Origin: Parerythrobacter lacustris
GTDB taxonomy: Bacteria > Pseudomonadota > Alphaproteobacteria > Sphingomonadales > Sphingomonadaceae
Length of the DNA stretch: 64,000 nucleotides
Assembly (NCBI RefSeq): GCF_024626475.1
Contig: NZ_JANKHH010000003.1
Coordinates: forward strand, 248,001 to 312,000
Direction: 5' to 3'
Below are positions 16,626-26,398 of this stretch, piece after piece. Made by a program: the position numbers and the translations under genes. How positions within the stretch are numbered: the stretch's first letter is position 1; each line of letters begins with the position of its first letter. Under the pieces are notes generated by a model. The model was not told the DNA's origin, made no database searches, and was given only the letters and a program-made list of their open reading frames with translations.

Positions 16626-18452
16626 CTAAACCGTCTCCATCTTCCGCTTGGCCTTCTTCCGCTCGTGCGGATCGAGGATCGCCTTGCGCAGGCGGATGCT
16701 TGCCGGAGTTACCTCGACCATCTCGTCGTCGTCGATATAGGCGATCGCCTGTTCGAGCGTCATGATCCGCGGCGGGGTGAGGCGGATCGCGTCGTCCTTG
16801 CCGGTGGAGCGGAAGTTGGTCAGCTGCTTGGACTTGAGCGGATTGACCTCGAGATCTTCGGGCTTGGCGTTTTCGCCGATGATCATGCCTTCGTAGATCT
16901 TCGCCCCGCCGCCGATGAACAGCTCGCCGCGATCCTCCAGCGCGAACAGCGCGTAGGACGTCGCCTCGCCGTTGGCGTTGGAAATCAGCACGCCGTTGCC
17001 GCGTCCGTCGATCGGTCCCTTGTAGGGGCCGTATTTCTCGAACAGGCGGTTCATGATCCCGGTGCCGCGCGTGTCGGACAGGAATTCGCCGTGATAGCCG
17101 ATCAGCCCGCGGCTGGGCGCGCTGAAGGTGATGCGGGTCTTGCCCATGCCGCTGGGGCGCATTTCGGTCAGCTCGGCCTTGCGGCGCTGCATCTTCTCGA
17201 CCACCGTGCCCGAGTGTTCGTCGTCGACGTCGATCACCACGGTCTCATACGGCTCGGTGCGCTGGCCGTTCTCGTCTTCGCGATAGAGCACGCGCGGGCG
17301 GCTGATGCCGAGCTCGAAGCCCTCGCGGCGCATGGTCTCGATCAGCACGCCGAGCTGGAGTTCGCCGCGCCCGGCGACTTCGAACGCGTCCTTGTCCGCG
17401 CTTTCGGTGATACGGATCGCGACGTTGGTTTCGGCTTCGCGCAGCAGGCGGTCGCGGATCAGGCGGCTGGTGACCTTGGTCCCCTCGCGACCGGCGAGCG
17501 GGCTGTCGTTGACGCTGAAGCGCATCGCCAGCGTCGGCGGGTCGATCGGCTGCGCGGCGATCGGTTCGGTGACCGAAGGATCGGCCAGCGTGTTGGACAC
17601 GGTCGCCTTCTCGAGGCCCGCCATGGCGATGATGTCGCCCGCCTGCGCGCTCTCGACCGGCACGCGTTCGAGCCCGCGGAAGCTCATCAGCTTGGTCGCG
17701 CGGCCGGTCTCGATCACCTTGCCGTCCATGTCGATTGCGTGGATCGGATCGTTGATCCTGATCGTGCCCGACTGGACCCGGCCGGTGAGCACGCGGCCCA
17801 TGAAATTGTCGCGGTCGAGCAGGGTGGCGAGGAAGCTGAACTTGCCGCTCGCGTCGAGGCCGGGGGCGGGGACGTGGTCGACGATGCGCTGGAACAACGG
17901 GTTGAGGTCGCCGCTGCGCACGCTGTCTTCCTCGCCCGCATAGCCTTCGCGGCCCGAGGCGTAGAGCACGGGGAAGTCGAGCTGATCGTCATCCGCGTCG
18001 AGGGTGACGAAAAGGTCGAACACCTCGTCGAGCACTTCCTGCGCGCGCCCGTCGGGCCGGTCGATCTTGTTGACCACCACGATGGGCCGCAGGCCGAGCG
18101 CGAGCGCCTTGCCGGTGACGAACTTGGTCTGCGGCATCGCGCCCTCGGCACTGTCGACCAGCAGGATCACCCCGTCGACCATGCTGAGGATACGCTCCAC
18201 CTCGGCGCCGAAATCGGCGTGGCCGGGGGTGTCGACGATGTTGATCCGGTGACCTTCCCACTCGACCGAAGTGCATTTCGCGAGAATCGTGATCCCGCGT
18301 TCCTTCTCCAGATCGTTCGAATCCATCGCGCGCTCTTCCACGCGCTGGTTGTCGCGGAAGGTGCCGGACTGGCGGAAAAGCTGGTCGACCAGCGTGGTCT
18401 TGCCATGGTCGACGTGGGCGATGATCGCCACGTTGCGCAGGTCTGCGGACAT
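16626..18452 (-). CDS. typA: Ribosome-associated translational GTPase TypA/BipA
   Basis: A 608-residue elongation-factor-like GTPase, the usual length. ATG 18452 begins [20 protein letters not shown], with the G1 loop [10 protein letters not shown]3 DTPGHADF and G4 NKID; the C-terminal half carries the BipA-specific domain. It binds the ribosome and aids assembly and stress or low-temperature growth in characterised bacteria. The long open frame further upstream is non-coding. It is divergent from the TonB-dependent receptor, with a 242-base gap that has no clear site. Confidence 0.96.
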   Translation of the reverse strand: MSADLRNVAIIAHVDHGKTTLVDQLFRQSGTFRDNQRVEERAMDSNDLEKERGITILAKCTSVEWEGHRINIVDTPGHADFGAEVERILSMVDGVILLVDSAEGAMPQTKFVTGKALALGLRPIVVVNKIDRPDGRAQEVLDEVFDLFVTLDADDDQLDFPVLYASGREGYAGEEDSVRSGDLNPLFQRIVDHVPAPGLDASGKFSFLATLLDRDNFMGRVLTGRVQSGTIRINDPIHAIDMDGKVIETGRATKLMSFRGLERVPVESAQAGDIIAMAGLEKATVSNTLADPSVTEPIAAQPIDPPTLAMRFSVNDSPLAGREGTKVTSRLIRDRLLREAETNVAIRITESADKDAFEVAGRGELQLGVLIETMRREGFELGISRPRVLYREDENGQRTEPYETVVIDVDDEHSGTVVEKMQRRKAELTEMRPSGMGKTRITFSAPSRGLIGYHGEFLSDTRGTGIMNRLFEKYGPYKGPIDGRGNGVLISNANGEATSYALFALEDRGELFIGGGAKIYEGMIIGENAKPEDLEVNPLKSKQLTNFRSTGKDDAIRLTPPRIMTLEQAIAYIDDDEMVEVTPASIRLRKAILDPHERKKAKRKMETV

Positions 18453-18694
18453 CGGATGTGTGCTTTCGGTTTTTGGCGGGCGATTGTGCACCGCAATATC
18501 GGGCGCGCCCTTAGCCGAGGGGGAGTGCGGGGGCAAGGGCGTGCGGTGTGTCGCCAAGGCAACATACGGGGAATCCGGCGAATCTTGCGTTGCAATTCGC
18601 TTGAGCGAAGCGCCGCGCAATCGTATGCGCGCTGCAAGCGGTCGCCACCTCCTCCCTATAACTGGTGCCCGCTGAGGAAGAGGATCGAACATCA

Positions 18695-21283
18695 ATGAAA
18701 TTTACTGTTTCCGGTAAAGCCGGTTCGCCCCGCTACGCGCTGCTGAGCGGTGTTGCGGCCCTCGGTCTTGCGCTGCCGGGTGCGGCCTTCGCGCAGGATG
18801 AAGGCGCGGCGGAAGAGCCCGCTTTCGATGATGACATCATCATCGTCACCGCCACCAAGCGCGAACAGACGCTGCAGGAAACCCCGATCTCGGTTGCGGT
18901 GACGTCCGCCGAAACGCTCGAGAATGCGCAGATCCGCGACATCCTCGACCTGCAGACCGTGACGCCTTCGCTGCGTGTCAGCCAGCTGCAGAACTCCTCC
19001 TCCACCACCTTCATCATCCGCGGCTTCGGCAACGGCGACAACAACTTCGGCATCGAACCGTCGGTCGGTGTGTTCATCGACGGCGTGTTCCGCTCGCGCT
19101 CGGCCTCGTCGCTCAACGACCTCGCCAATGTGCAGCGGATCGAAGTGCTCAACGGCCCGCAGTCGACCCTGTTCGGCAAGAACGCGTCGGCAGGCGTGAT
19201 CTCGGTCATCACCCGTGCGCCGCAGTTCGACTTCGGCGGCTCGGTCGAGGCCGGCTACGGCAATTTCAATGACATCCGCTTCAAGGGCGACGTCACCGGG
19301 CCGATCACCGACACCATCGCCTTTGCGATCGACGGCAGCTACAACAAGCGCGACGGTTACGGCACCATCGTCAATCTCAATCGCGACATCAACGACCGCA
19401 ACCGCTGGACCGCGCGCGGCCAGCTGTTGTTCGAACCGACCGATACGCTGCGCATCCGCGCGATCGCCGATTATTCGGACATTGACGAGGCCTGCTGCGT
19501 TGTCAGCACGCAGGTCGCCGGCCCAACCGCGCCGGCGGTGTTCGGTGTGGGCGGCGCGCTGAGCACCGACTTCTTCAGCTACGACATCTTCCTCAACAAG
19601 GTGCCGGTCAACGAGGTGCAGAACTACGGCGGTTCGATCCAGGCCGATCTCGAATTGGGCGCGATCTCGCTGACTTCGATCACCTCCTATCGCGAACTGA
19701 AGAACTTCGTCGATCAGGACGTCGATTTCACCAGTGCCGACATCGTCAGCGAAGTGCGTGACCAGCAGGTCGAAACCTTTACCCAGGAAGTGCGCATCGC
19801 GTCCGACTTTGACGGTCCGATCAATTTCCTGCTCGGCGGGTTCTATTTCGACGAGAGGGTGACGCAGGAAAGTGCGCTGACCACCGGCCCGGCTGCACGT
19901 CCGTTCTTTTCGCTGCTAGCGGGCAATCCGCTGGTGTTCAACGGCGTCGAGCAGGCGCTCGGTCTGCCGCAGAACAGCATCTTCTCAACCGGTGCGCTGA
20001 CGGCTGAGTCCTACTCGTTGGACAACCAGTCGTACTCGATTTTCGGCACGGTCGACTTCGAGCCGGTCGACGGGCTCGTGTTCACCGCCGGCTTCAACTA
20101 CACCGACGACAAGAAGGACTTCGCGCTGAGCGGGCAGGCCTTCGACGAGCTGGCCAACATCAACCTGGTCGATGCCTTCATCGTCGGCGGGATCGCGCAG
20201 GCGCTGCAAATCCCGGCCAGCCAGGTCACTCCGACCGTCATCAACAGCTTCGCGACCGGGGCGCAGACCGCGCCAATCTTCGCGCAGATCGCAGCAGGGG
20301 CGCAGAACCCGGCGGTCAATCAGCTGTTGGGCCTCCGCCCGTTCCAGTTCCAGCCCCCGTTCCTCAATACGCCCAACGCGGTCGAGAACGGCAAAACGAA
20401 TGACAACGATTTCAGCTACACCTTGCGGGTCGCATACCAGTTCAACGACAACCTCAACGGTTACTTCAGCTATGCGACCGGCTTCAAGGCGAGCTCGATC
20501 AACCTGTCCCGCGACAGCCGCCCTGCATTCGGCGACTATATTCCGGGGCCGCTGAATTCGTCGATCCTCGCGCCGTCGTCGCCGATCCGCGACGCGGGCC
20601 TCGGCGTCGCCAACCTGACCACCGGCTCGCGCTTTGCAGGTCCGGAAGATGCGGAAGTGTGGGAACTGGGCCTCAAGGGCCAGTGGGACGGCCTCAGCGT
20701 GAATCTCGCGCTGTTCGACCAGACGATCAAGGGCTTCCAGAGCTTCCTGTTTACCGGCACGGGCTTCCAGCTCAACAATGCCGGTCAGCAGTCGGTCAAG
20801 GGCTTCGAGCTGAGCAGCACGATCTCGCCGACCGACGGGCTCGATTTCACCTTCGCTGCGACCTATCTCGACCCGGTGTTCGACAGCTTCGTCTCGAGCC
20901 CGGTGGGCGACCTCACCGGTCAGCGTCCGGGCGGCATTCCGGAGTGGAACCTTGCCACTTCCGCCACCTACACGCATGATTTCGGGTCGAGCGGCAACTC
21001 GCTCGTGACGCGCCTCGACTACAGCCACGAGAGCAACACCGACATCAACAACGGCCTGCCGACTTTCGGCTCCAACCCGATCTTCACCCGCGAGGTGAAC
21101 CTCGTGAACGCCTCGATGACCTTCAAGATGGAGAACGGGCTTGAAGTGGGTGCCTATGCGCGCAACCTGCTCGACGACCAGTACATCATCACGGTGTTCG
21201 ACGGCGTGGCGCAGGCGGGGACGGTTTCGGGCTATCCGAGCCAGCCGCGCACCTATGGCGGGATCGTCCGCTTCAAGTTCTGA
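18695..21283 (+). CDS. TonB-dependent outer-membrane receptor
   Basis: An 862-residue receptor. After the signal peptide (ALGLALPGAAFAQ) come the TonB-box-like DDIIIVTATKREQTLQE, the plug (RIEVLNGPQSTLFGKNASAG) and a 22-strand barrel ending GGIVRFKF. The ATG at 18695 is chosen by the signal peptide; an upstream GTG has no ribosome site. Sphingomonads encode many such receptors for siderophores, cobalamin or glycans; a CC pair near residue 267 gives no clue and no transport or enzyme gene is adjacent, so the ligand is unknown. A strong terminator follows. Confidence 0.93.
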   Translation: MKFTVSGKAGSPRYALLSGVAALGLALPGAAFAQDEGAAEEPAFDDDIIIVTATKREQTLQETPISVAVTSAETLENAQIRDILDLQTVTPSLRVSQLQNSSSTTFIIRGFGNGDNNFGIEPSVGVFIDGVFRSRSASSLNDLANVQRIEVLNGPQSTLFGKNASAGVISVITRAPQFDFGGSVEAGYGNFNDIRFKGDVTGPITDTIAFAIDGSYNKRDGYGTIVNLNRDINDRNRWTARGQLLFEPTDTLRIRAIADYSDIDEACCVVSTQVAGPTAPAVFGVGGALSTDFFSYDIFLNKVPVNEVQNYGGSIQADLELGAISLTSITSYRELKNFVDQDVDFTSADIVSEVRDQQVETFTQEVRIASDFDGPINFLLGGFYFDERVTQESALTTGPAARPFFSLLAGNPLVFNGVEQALGLPQNSIFSTGALTAESYSLDNQSYSIFGTVDFEPVDGLVFTAGFNYTDDKKDFALSGQAFDELANINLVDAFIVGGIAQALQIPASQVTPTVINSFATGAQTAPIFAQIAAGAQNPAVNQLLGLRPFQFQPPFLNTPNAVENGKTNDNDFSYTLRVAYQFNDNLNGYFSYATGFKASSINLSRDSRPAFGDYIPGPLNSSILAPSSPIRDAGLGVANLTTGSRFAGPEDAEVWELGLKGQWDGLSVNLALFDQTIKGFQSFLFTGTGFQLNNAGQQSVKGFELSSTISPTDGLDFTFAATYLDPVFDSFVSSPVGDLTGQRPGGIPEWNLATSATYTHDFGSSGNSLVTRLDYSHESNTDINNGLPTFGSNPIFTREVNLVNASMTFKMENGLEVGAYARNLLDDQYIITVFDGVAQAGTVSGYPSQPRTYGGIVRFKF

Positions 21284-21306
21284 TCCGTTTCCTTTCGGAA
21301 CACCAA

Positions 21307-21338
21307 GGGGGTTCCTCCACAGGAGGAGCCCCCTTTTT
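21307..21338 (+). terminator. Terminator after the TonB-dependent receptor
   Basis: GGGGGTTCCTCC, loop ACA, GGAGGAGCCCCC and TTTTT: a 12-bp stem with one G-T pair, 24 bases beyond the stop. Confidence 0.9.
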
Positions 21339-21398
21339 CTTGCGCTCGTGCGCTGTAAGGCTAAAGTCGTCCCGCCTTAGAGGGGTAAGGAGGACTAG

Positions 21399-21866
21399 AT
21401 GGAAAATTATGCAGGGTTCTGGCTGCGCGTGGTGGCCTATATCATCGACGCGATCATCGTGGGGATCGTCGGGTTCGTAATCGGAATGATCTTCGGTGTC
21501 GGCGCGGTCAGTACGGGGACCGATATTTCCGATCCCACAGGCGGGGGCAACGCTGTGCTTCAAATGATCAGCATCGCCATCGGCGTCGCCTATTTCGCCG
21601 GGATGGAAAGCTCGTCGTGGCAGGCAACCGTGGGCAAGAAGGCTCTCGGCCTGGTCGTAACCGACCTCAACGGCCAGCGGATCAGCCTCGGGCGCGCCAT
21701 CGGCCGCTATTTCGGCAAGATCCTGTCGGCCCTGATCCTGCTGATCGGCTTCATCATGGTGGCCTTTACCGAGCGTAAGCAGGGGCTGCACGACATGATC
21801 GCCGGCACGCTGGTGTTGAAGGGGCAACCGGGCATGGTCGCCACCGATCCCAACGTGTTCAACTAA
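21399..21866 (+). CDS. RDD family membrane protein
   Basis: A 155-residue protein with the RDD fold: the first helix opens with GFWLRVVAYIIDAIIVGIVG (the Arg and Asp that name the family), a second helix covers MISIAIGVAYFAGM and a third ILSALILLIGFIMVAF, followed by the Asp in QGLHDMIAGT. The family is widespread and poorly understood; some members affect ion or pH homeostasis. An AAGGAGG ribosome site precedes it. The next two genes are also small membrane proteins, but a hairpin separates them. Confidence 0.85.
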   Translation: MENYAGFWLRVVAYIIDAIIVGIVGFVIGMIFGVGAVSTGTDISDPTGGGNAVLQMISIAIGVAYFAGMESSSWQATVGKKALGLVVTDLNGQRISLGRAIGRYFGKILSALILLIGFIMVAFTERKQGLHDMIAGTLVLKGQPGMVATDPNVFN

Positions 21867-21899
21867 CGGGCACGATCGCTCCCGGCAGGCCGGGAAAAG

Positions 21900-21930
21900 C
21901 GGGGTCTTCGCAGGCGCGGGGACCCCGTTT
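21900..21930 (+). terminator. Probable terminator after the RDD gene
   Basis: CGGGGTC at 21900 and GACCCCG at 21921 pair around a GC-rich loop and are followed by TTTG TTTG. It lies about 35 bases after the stop. Confidence 0.6.
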
Positions 21931-21988
21931 GTTTGAGTGAAACGGGGGACGGCCGTTTGTCGCCGCATGCCGATTGAGGGGATTGTCG

Positions 21989-22423
21989 ATGGAATGGATG
22001 ATCATGCCGTACAAGCGCTACGCCGACTTCGAGGGTCGCTCGCGGCGGATGGAATACTGGATGTTCTCCCTGTTCTACCTGATCGTCGCGGCCATTCTGG
22101 CCGGGCTGATGATTGCCGGGATCCCCCGGCCCGAGGTGGACGAATTCGGCGCGGTGACCGGCGATCAGGACCCGGGTGTCCTGTTCTGGCTGACGGTCGG
22201 CTTGCTGACGGTATTCGTTCTCGGCTCGATCGTCCCGTCGATCGCCGTCGCGGTGCGGCGCTTGCACGATCAGGACAAAAGCGGCTGGCTCTACCTGCTC
22301 TCCTTCATTCCCTATATCGGCGGGCTCATTCTGCTGGTCCTGATGTTCCTTCCCGGCACGACCGGGCCGAACCAGTATGGCGAAGACCCGAAAGACCCGA
22401 ACGCGGCATCGGTGTTCGACTGA
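21989..22423 (+). CDS. DUF805 membrane protein
   Basis: A 144-residue inner-membrane protein of the DUF805/YhaH type. ATG 21989 is preferred to a TTG at 21974, with GAGGGG upstream. It starts MEWMIMPYKRYADFEGRSRR, the family block in which an Arg-rich loop precedes the first helix, and has RRLHDQDKSGW before the third helix and PGTTGPNQYGEDP at the end. Function is unknown. The next gene, six bases on, encodes a paralogue. Confidence 0.85.
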   Translation: MEWMIMPYKRYADFEGRSRRMEYWMFSLFYLIVAAILAGLMIAGIPRPEVDEFGAVTGDQDPGVLFWLTVGLLTVFVLGSIVPSIAVAVRRLHDQDKSGWLYLLSFIPYIGGLILLVLMFLPGTTGPNQYGEDPKDPNAASVFD

Positions 22424-22429
22424 GCCGAA

Positions 22430-22879
22430 ATGAATAGGGTCCAGCTGCCCGAGGACAGCAATGCCATCGGCTGGATGTTCCTGCCGCTGAAGCGGTATGC
22501 CCAGTTCCGCGGACGCTCCGGGCGGCGCGAGTTCTGGTGGTACAGCCTGTTCCTCGCGCTGGGGATGATCCTCATTCCGCTGCTCGGGGTAGCGATTGCC
22601 GAAGGTGGGGCGCCGCAAGCCGGGGGCTGGGTCGGAGGTTTGGGCGTTTCCTTGTTCTTCCTCGGCAATTTCATGCCCGGTCTGGCGCTGAGCGCGCGGC
22701 GGTTTCACGATCTCGGCGTGTCGGGCCATTTCCTTTGGCTGGTCTATGGCGGGATGCTGTTCTTCAGCTTCCTCGCCTGGATCGCCTATCTCGTGGTGAT
22801 GGCGCTGCCGGGCAAGAACATGCCCAACCGCTATGGTCCGCCGGTCTACGACGTCGACGTCGGCCAGATTTTCGCCTGA
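22430..22879 (+). CDS. DUF805 membrane protein, second copy
   Basis: A 149-residue paralogue of the preceding gene with the same blocks in the same order: LPLKRYAQFRGRSGRREFWW, ARRFHDLGVSGHFLW and PGKNMPNRYGPP. The two copies are diverged, so the duplication is not recent. They are likely made from one transcript. Three membrane helices are predicted by eye. Function is unknown. Confidence 0.83.
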   Translation: MNRVQLPEDSNAIGWMFLPLKRYAQFRGRSGRREFWWYSLFLALGMILIPLLGVAIAEGGAPQAGGWVGGLGVSLFFLGNFMPGLALSARRFHDLGVSGHFLWLVYGGMLFFSFLAWIAYLVVMALPGKNMPNRYGPPVYDVDVGQIFA

Positions 22880-22901
22880 GCGGGGCGGGGCGGCTGGGGC
22901 C

Positions 22902-25409
22902 TTAGAGTTCCCTCAGCGCCTGCGCCGGTTTCGCCCGTAGCAAGGGAAGAGAGCCAGCCAGCGCGAAGGTGAGAACGAAGGCGAGGCCAAGGCCCAGCAC
23001 GCCGAGGATCGCCCCCCAGTCGGGCAGCCAGTCGAATTCGAACAGCTGGGTGATCACCAGCCAGCCGAGCCCGGTGCCGAGCCCCAGCGCCACACCCGCC
23101 AACACCAGCGCGAGCAGCCCGTATTCGGCCAGCTGCATTGCCAGCACCTGCCGCCTGCTCGCCCCGAGCACGCGGAAGACGACCGTGTCGTAGGTTCGAG
23201 CGGCTCGCGCGGCGGCGATCGCGCCGATCAGGACCGCCAGCCCTGCCAGCACCGCGACCGAGGCAGCGGCAAAGGTCGCGAGGCCCACCTGGCCGAGGAT
23301 CGTGCGCGCCTGCTGCAGCACGTCTCCCACCTCGATCACCGAGCTGGAAGGGAAGGTATTCACCAGCCCGCGCAGCAATGGCCCGGTCGGCTGATCGCCT
23401 TTGAGGTCGATCGTCGCGGCGAAATTGTGCGGCGCGTCGGAGATGGCGTTGGGGCTGAACACCAGCACATAGTTGAACCCCATGCTTTCCCAGTCGATGC
23501 GGCGGAAATTGGCCACCTTGGCGGTGCGCTCGACGCCGAGCAGGCCGATGGTCAGCGTGTCTCCGATCTTGAGGTCGATCGCGCGGGCGAATTCCTCGTC
23601 GACCGAAACCAGTGGCTCGCCATCGTAGTCCGCGCTCCACCACTCGCCTTCGAGGATGGTGTTGCCCAGCGGAACCTCGGCGGAATAGGTCAGCCCGCGC
23701 TCGCCGCGCAGCGGCCAGGCATCCTCGGGGATTTCCTCCAGATCCGCAACGCGGGTCTGTTTGCCCTCCGGGCCGTAGGCGAGGATCGCCCCGCGCAGCG
23801 CGGGGACCGCGCGGACGAAGGCATCTTTGTCCTGTTCCGCCACGACGGCTTCAAATTCCGTGAGCCGGTCGCGCGGGACGTCGAGCACGAAATAGTCGGG
23901 CGCCTCGCGGGGGACCCGGCTGTCGATATTGCCCGCGATGCTGGTCTGGATCGCGGCGAGTAGTACGAAGGCCGAGAGGCCGAAGCCGAGCGCGGTGACC
24001 AGCGCGCCGGTCGATGCGCCGGGCCGGTGAAGGTTTGCCAGCGCGTTGCGCACCAGCGGATTGCGCGGGCTGGGCAACGCGCCCGCGGCCTTGCGGATCC
24101 CCCAGCCGAGCAAGGCGAGCAGCAACAGCATGACCGCCGCCCCGGCGAGGAACCCGCCCGACAACAAGGGATTCCGCGCTGTCAGCAATGCAAGCGCGAC
24201 GATGCCGAGCAGCCCGCCGATCACCCACATCAGCGCCTGCCGGTCGCGCGCCAGCGGCACCACCCGCGCGCGCATCAGCGCCATCGCGGGGAAGCGCCGC
24301 GCGCGCAGGATCGGGGTCGCGGCGAACACCAGCGCCACCAGCAGGCCGTATCCCGCCGCGAGCAGCAGCGCCGAAGGCTCGAACACGAAGCCCGTCTCGA
24401 CCGGCAGCAGCCCGTCGAGTGCCATGCCGAGCAGCGGGGTGACCAGCACCCCTGCAACGATGCCGAGAACGCTCCCCGCCAGTGCCGCCGCGCCGATCTG
24501 CAGGCCATAGATGCGCGCGATGTCGCGGCTGGTAGCGCCGAGCACCTTGAGCGTCGCGATGCTGGTCCGCCGCGCTTCGAGATAGGAGGCGACCCCGCCG
24601 CCGATGCCGATCCCGGCGATCACCAGCGCGGCGAGCCCGACCAGCGTCAGGAATTCACCCATCCGCCCGACGAAGCGGTCCGCTCCGGGCGAGGCGCGGT
24701 CGCGGGTGCGGAAGTCGAACCCGGCATTGGGGAACTCCTCACTCAGCAGCTCCTGCACCGCTTCGGGATCGCGCTGCGGGGTGAAGGCGACGCGGTACTT
24801 GCTCTGGTACATCGAACCGGGGGCGACGAGCCCGGCAGCTTGCGGGAAATCCTGCGCCACCAGCACCGTCGGGCCGAGCGAAAAGCCCTCGCTCAGCTTG
24901 TCCGGCTCGGTCGCGATGACGCCTGCGGCGCGCAGCTGCTGCGAGCCGATACGGAAACTGTCACCGATTTCGATGCCCAGCCGGTCGATCGCGCCCTGGT
25001 CGAGCCACGCTTCGTCCGCCTTGGGTGCGCCGACCTCCCGCCCGTCTTTCAGCGTCAGAGCGCCGTAAAGCGGATAGGCGCCGTCGATCGCTTTCAGTCC
25101 AACCGGCGCGGCATTTTCGCCCGCGCTGGCCATTGCCTGCAAACGGGTGCCGCCGGAAATCTCGCCGTACCGGGAGAGCGCGGCCTTTTCGTCCGCGTTG
25201 AGATCGCGTTGCCAAACCTCGATCTCGAGATCGCCGCCGAGCAGGTCCTGTCCGCGGCTCGATATCTCGCGCTCGATCGCGGCGGTCAGTGTGCCGATCG
25301 CCGCCAGCGCCCCGGTGCCGAGAAACAGGCACACCAGCAGCAGCCGCAGCCCCTTGAACCGCGCATTGAGATCGCGCCGAGCGATGGCCCAGGCGGTGGA
25401 CCAGCTCAT
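22902..25409 (-). CDS. ABC transporter permease, FtsX/YbbP type
   Basis: An 835-residue permease with an N-terminal helix (LRLLLVCLFLGTGALAAIGT), a large periplasmic domain, three helices (LTLVGLAALVIAGIGIGGGV onward), a middle helix pair, a second periplasmic domain and three final helices: two FtsX modules in one chain, as in YbbP. With the ATPase upstream it should form an MacB-like exporter or mechanotransmission complex in the inner membrane. In Escherichia coli ybbA-ybbP lie beside tesA in the same divergent arrangement as here. A 225-base repeat element separates it from its ATPase gene. Confidence 0.85.
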   Translation of the reverse strand: MSWSTAWAIARRDLNARFKGLRLLLVCLFLGTGALAAIGTLTAAIEREISSRGQDLLGGDLEIEVWQRDLNADEKAALSRYGEISGGTRLQAMASAGENAAPVGLKAIDGAYPLYGALTLKDGREVGAPKADEAWLDQGAIDRLGIEIGDSFRIGSQQLRAAGVIATEPDKLSEGFSLGPTVLVAQDFPQAAGLVAPGSMYQSKYRVAFTPQRDPEAVQELLSEEFPNAGFDFRTRDRASPGADRFVGRMGEFLTLVGLAALVIAGIGIGGGVASYLEARRTSIATLKVLGATSRDIARIYGLQIGAAALAGSVLGIVAGVLVTPLLGMALDGLLPVETGFVFEPSALLLAAGYGLLVALVFAATPILRARRFPAMALMRARVVPLARDRQALMWVIGGLLGIVALALLTARNPLLSGGFLAGAAVMLLLLALLGWGIRKAAGALPSPRNPLVRNALANLHRPGASTGALVTALGFGLSAFVLLAAIQTSIAGNIDSRVPREAPDYFVLDVPRDRLTEFEAVVAEQDKDAFVRAVPALRGAILAYGPEGKQTRVADLEEIPEDAWPLRGERGLTYSAEVPLGNTILEGEWWSADYDGEPLVSVDEEFARAIDLKIGDTLTIGLLGVERTAKVANFRRIDWESMGFNYVLVFSPNAISDAPHNFAATIDLKGDQPTGPLLRGLVNTFPSSSVIEVGDVLQQARTILGQVGLATFAAASVAVLAGLAVLIGAIAAARAARTYDTVVFRVLGASRRQVLAMQLAEYGLLALVLAGVALGLGTGLGWLVITQLFEFDWLPDWGAILGVLGLGLAFVLTFALAGSLPLLRAKPAQALREL

Positions 25410-25419
25410 GTGTGTATCT

Positions 25420-25644
25420 CACGCGGAGACGCGGAGACGCGGAGGGTGAAGTGCTTTGCGCTCACAGAGGCACAGAGGCACAGAGATGTAGCTTCAGCGG
25501 CGAAGCCGCTTTCATAATCAAAATCTGGCTTCGCGGATGACCCTTTGCAATGGTGTGGCGCTTCGCGGGAAGAGCCGCACACCTCTGTGCTTCCGTGCCT
25601 CTGTGAGCGCCCGAAAATCCTCCGCGTCTCCGCGTCTCCGCGTG
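25420..25644. repeat. 225-bp inverted-repeat element built of short direct repeats
   Basis: The arms 25420-25445 and 25619-25644 are perfect 26-bp inverted repeats composed of repeated ACGCGGAGA units. Further in, GCGCTCACAGAGGCAC on the left is matched on the other strand near 25596-25611. The centre has the hairpin AGCGGCGAAGCCGCT. Open frames across it are only translations of the repeat. It lies between the ATPase and permease genes of one operon. No target duplication is obvious. The arm design resembles the 22-bp arms around the GxxExxY gene at 35266-35717. Confidence 0.85.
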
Positions 25645-25652
25645 TTCCAACA

Positions 25653-26351
25653 CTACCCACGGGTGTCGCTCGCGATACGGCCATCGGCGATGGTCACCAC
25701 GCGGTCGCAGCGTGCGGCGAGTTCGGTATCGTGGGTGATCACCACCAGTGTCGCGCCGGTTTCGCGGCGGCGGGCGAACAGCAGTTCGATGATGTCGTGC
25801 CCGGTGGCGACGTCGAGATTGCCGGTCGGCTCGTCGGCGAAGATCAGCGTCGGGCGCGCGGCGATGGCGCGGGCGATGGCAACGCGCTGCTGCTCGCCGC
25901 CCGACAGCTGGGTCGGATAGTGGTCGAGCCGGTGGCCGAGCCCGACCGCCTCAAGTTCCGCTCTGGCGCGGACCCGCGCATCGCCGTCGCCGGCCAGCTC
26001 CATCGGTGTGGCGACGTTCTCCAGCGCGGTCATCGTCGGCAGCAGGTGGAACGCCTGCAGCACGATCCCGATCCGCCCGCGCCGCGCGAGCGCCAGCCCG
26101 TCCTCGTCCATCGCGGCGAAATCCTGCCCCGCGACGCTCAGCGTCCCGCCGGTGGCGCGTTCGAGACCCGAGAGAACCGCCATCAGCGAGCTCTTGCCCG
26201 ATCCCGAGGGGCCGAGCAGCGCCAGCACCTCGCCTTCTGCCACGTCGAGGTCGATCCCGCGCAGGATCTCGACCGGCGCGGCATCCTGACCGAGCGTGAG
26301 GGTGAGATTTCGGGCGGAGATGGCCGGTGCGGCCTGATTTGGACTTGTCAC
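25653..26351 (-). CDS. ABC transporter ATP-binding protein, YbbA/LolD type
   Basis: A 232-residue ATPase from GTG 26351. Walker A GPSGSGKSS, Q-loop VLQAFHLLP, signature LSGGEQQRVAIARA, Walker B LIFADEPTGNLD and the switch His in VITHD are complete. The sequence type belongs to the MacB/LolD/FtsE group that works with FtsX-like permeases. It pairs with the permease at 22902. It is divergent from tesA with only 47 bases between starts, so the two promoters must overlap. Confidence 0.92.
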   Translation of the reverse strand: MTSPNQAAPAISARNLTLTLGQDAAPVEILRGIDLDVAEGEVLALLGPSGSGKSSLMAVLSGLERATGGTLSVAGQDFAAMDEDGLALARRGRIGIVLQAFHLLPTMTALENVATPMELAGDGDARVRARAELEAVGLGHRLDHYPTQLSGGEQQRVAIARAIAARPTLIFADEPTGNLDVATGHDIIELLFARRRETGATLVVITHDTELAARCDRVVTIADGRIASDTRG

Positions 26352-26398
26352 GCTACGCCGATTGCATAGGTGGAGGGCACGAGCAAGGAGGCTCGCCG

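Noticed and set aside
16665-18698. Long open frame of about 677 codons antisense to typA
   Set aside because: It mirrors typA codon structure in high-GC DNA, has no recognisable domain, and typA is certain.
24027-25517. Open frame of about 496 codons antisense to the permease gene
   Set aside because: Arg/Gln-rich, low-complexity shadow of the true gene.
25406-25684. Small Arg-rich proteins with ETRRRG and HRGTEAQR
   Set aside because: They are translations of the inverted-repeat element and occur on both strands.
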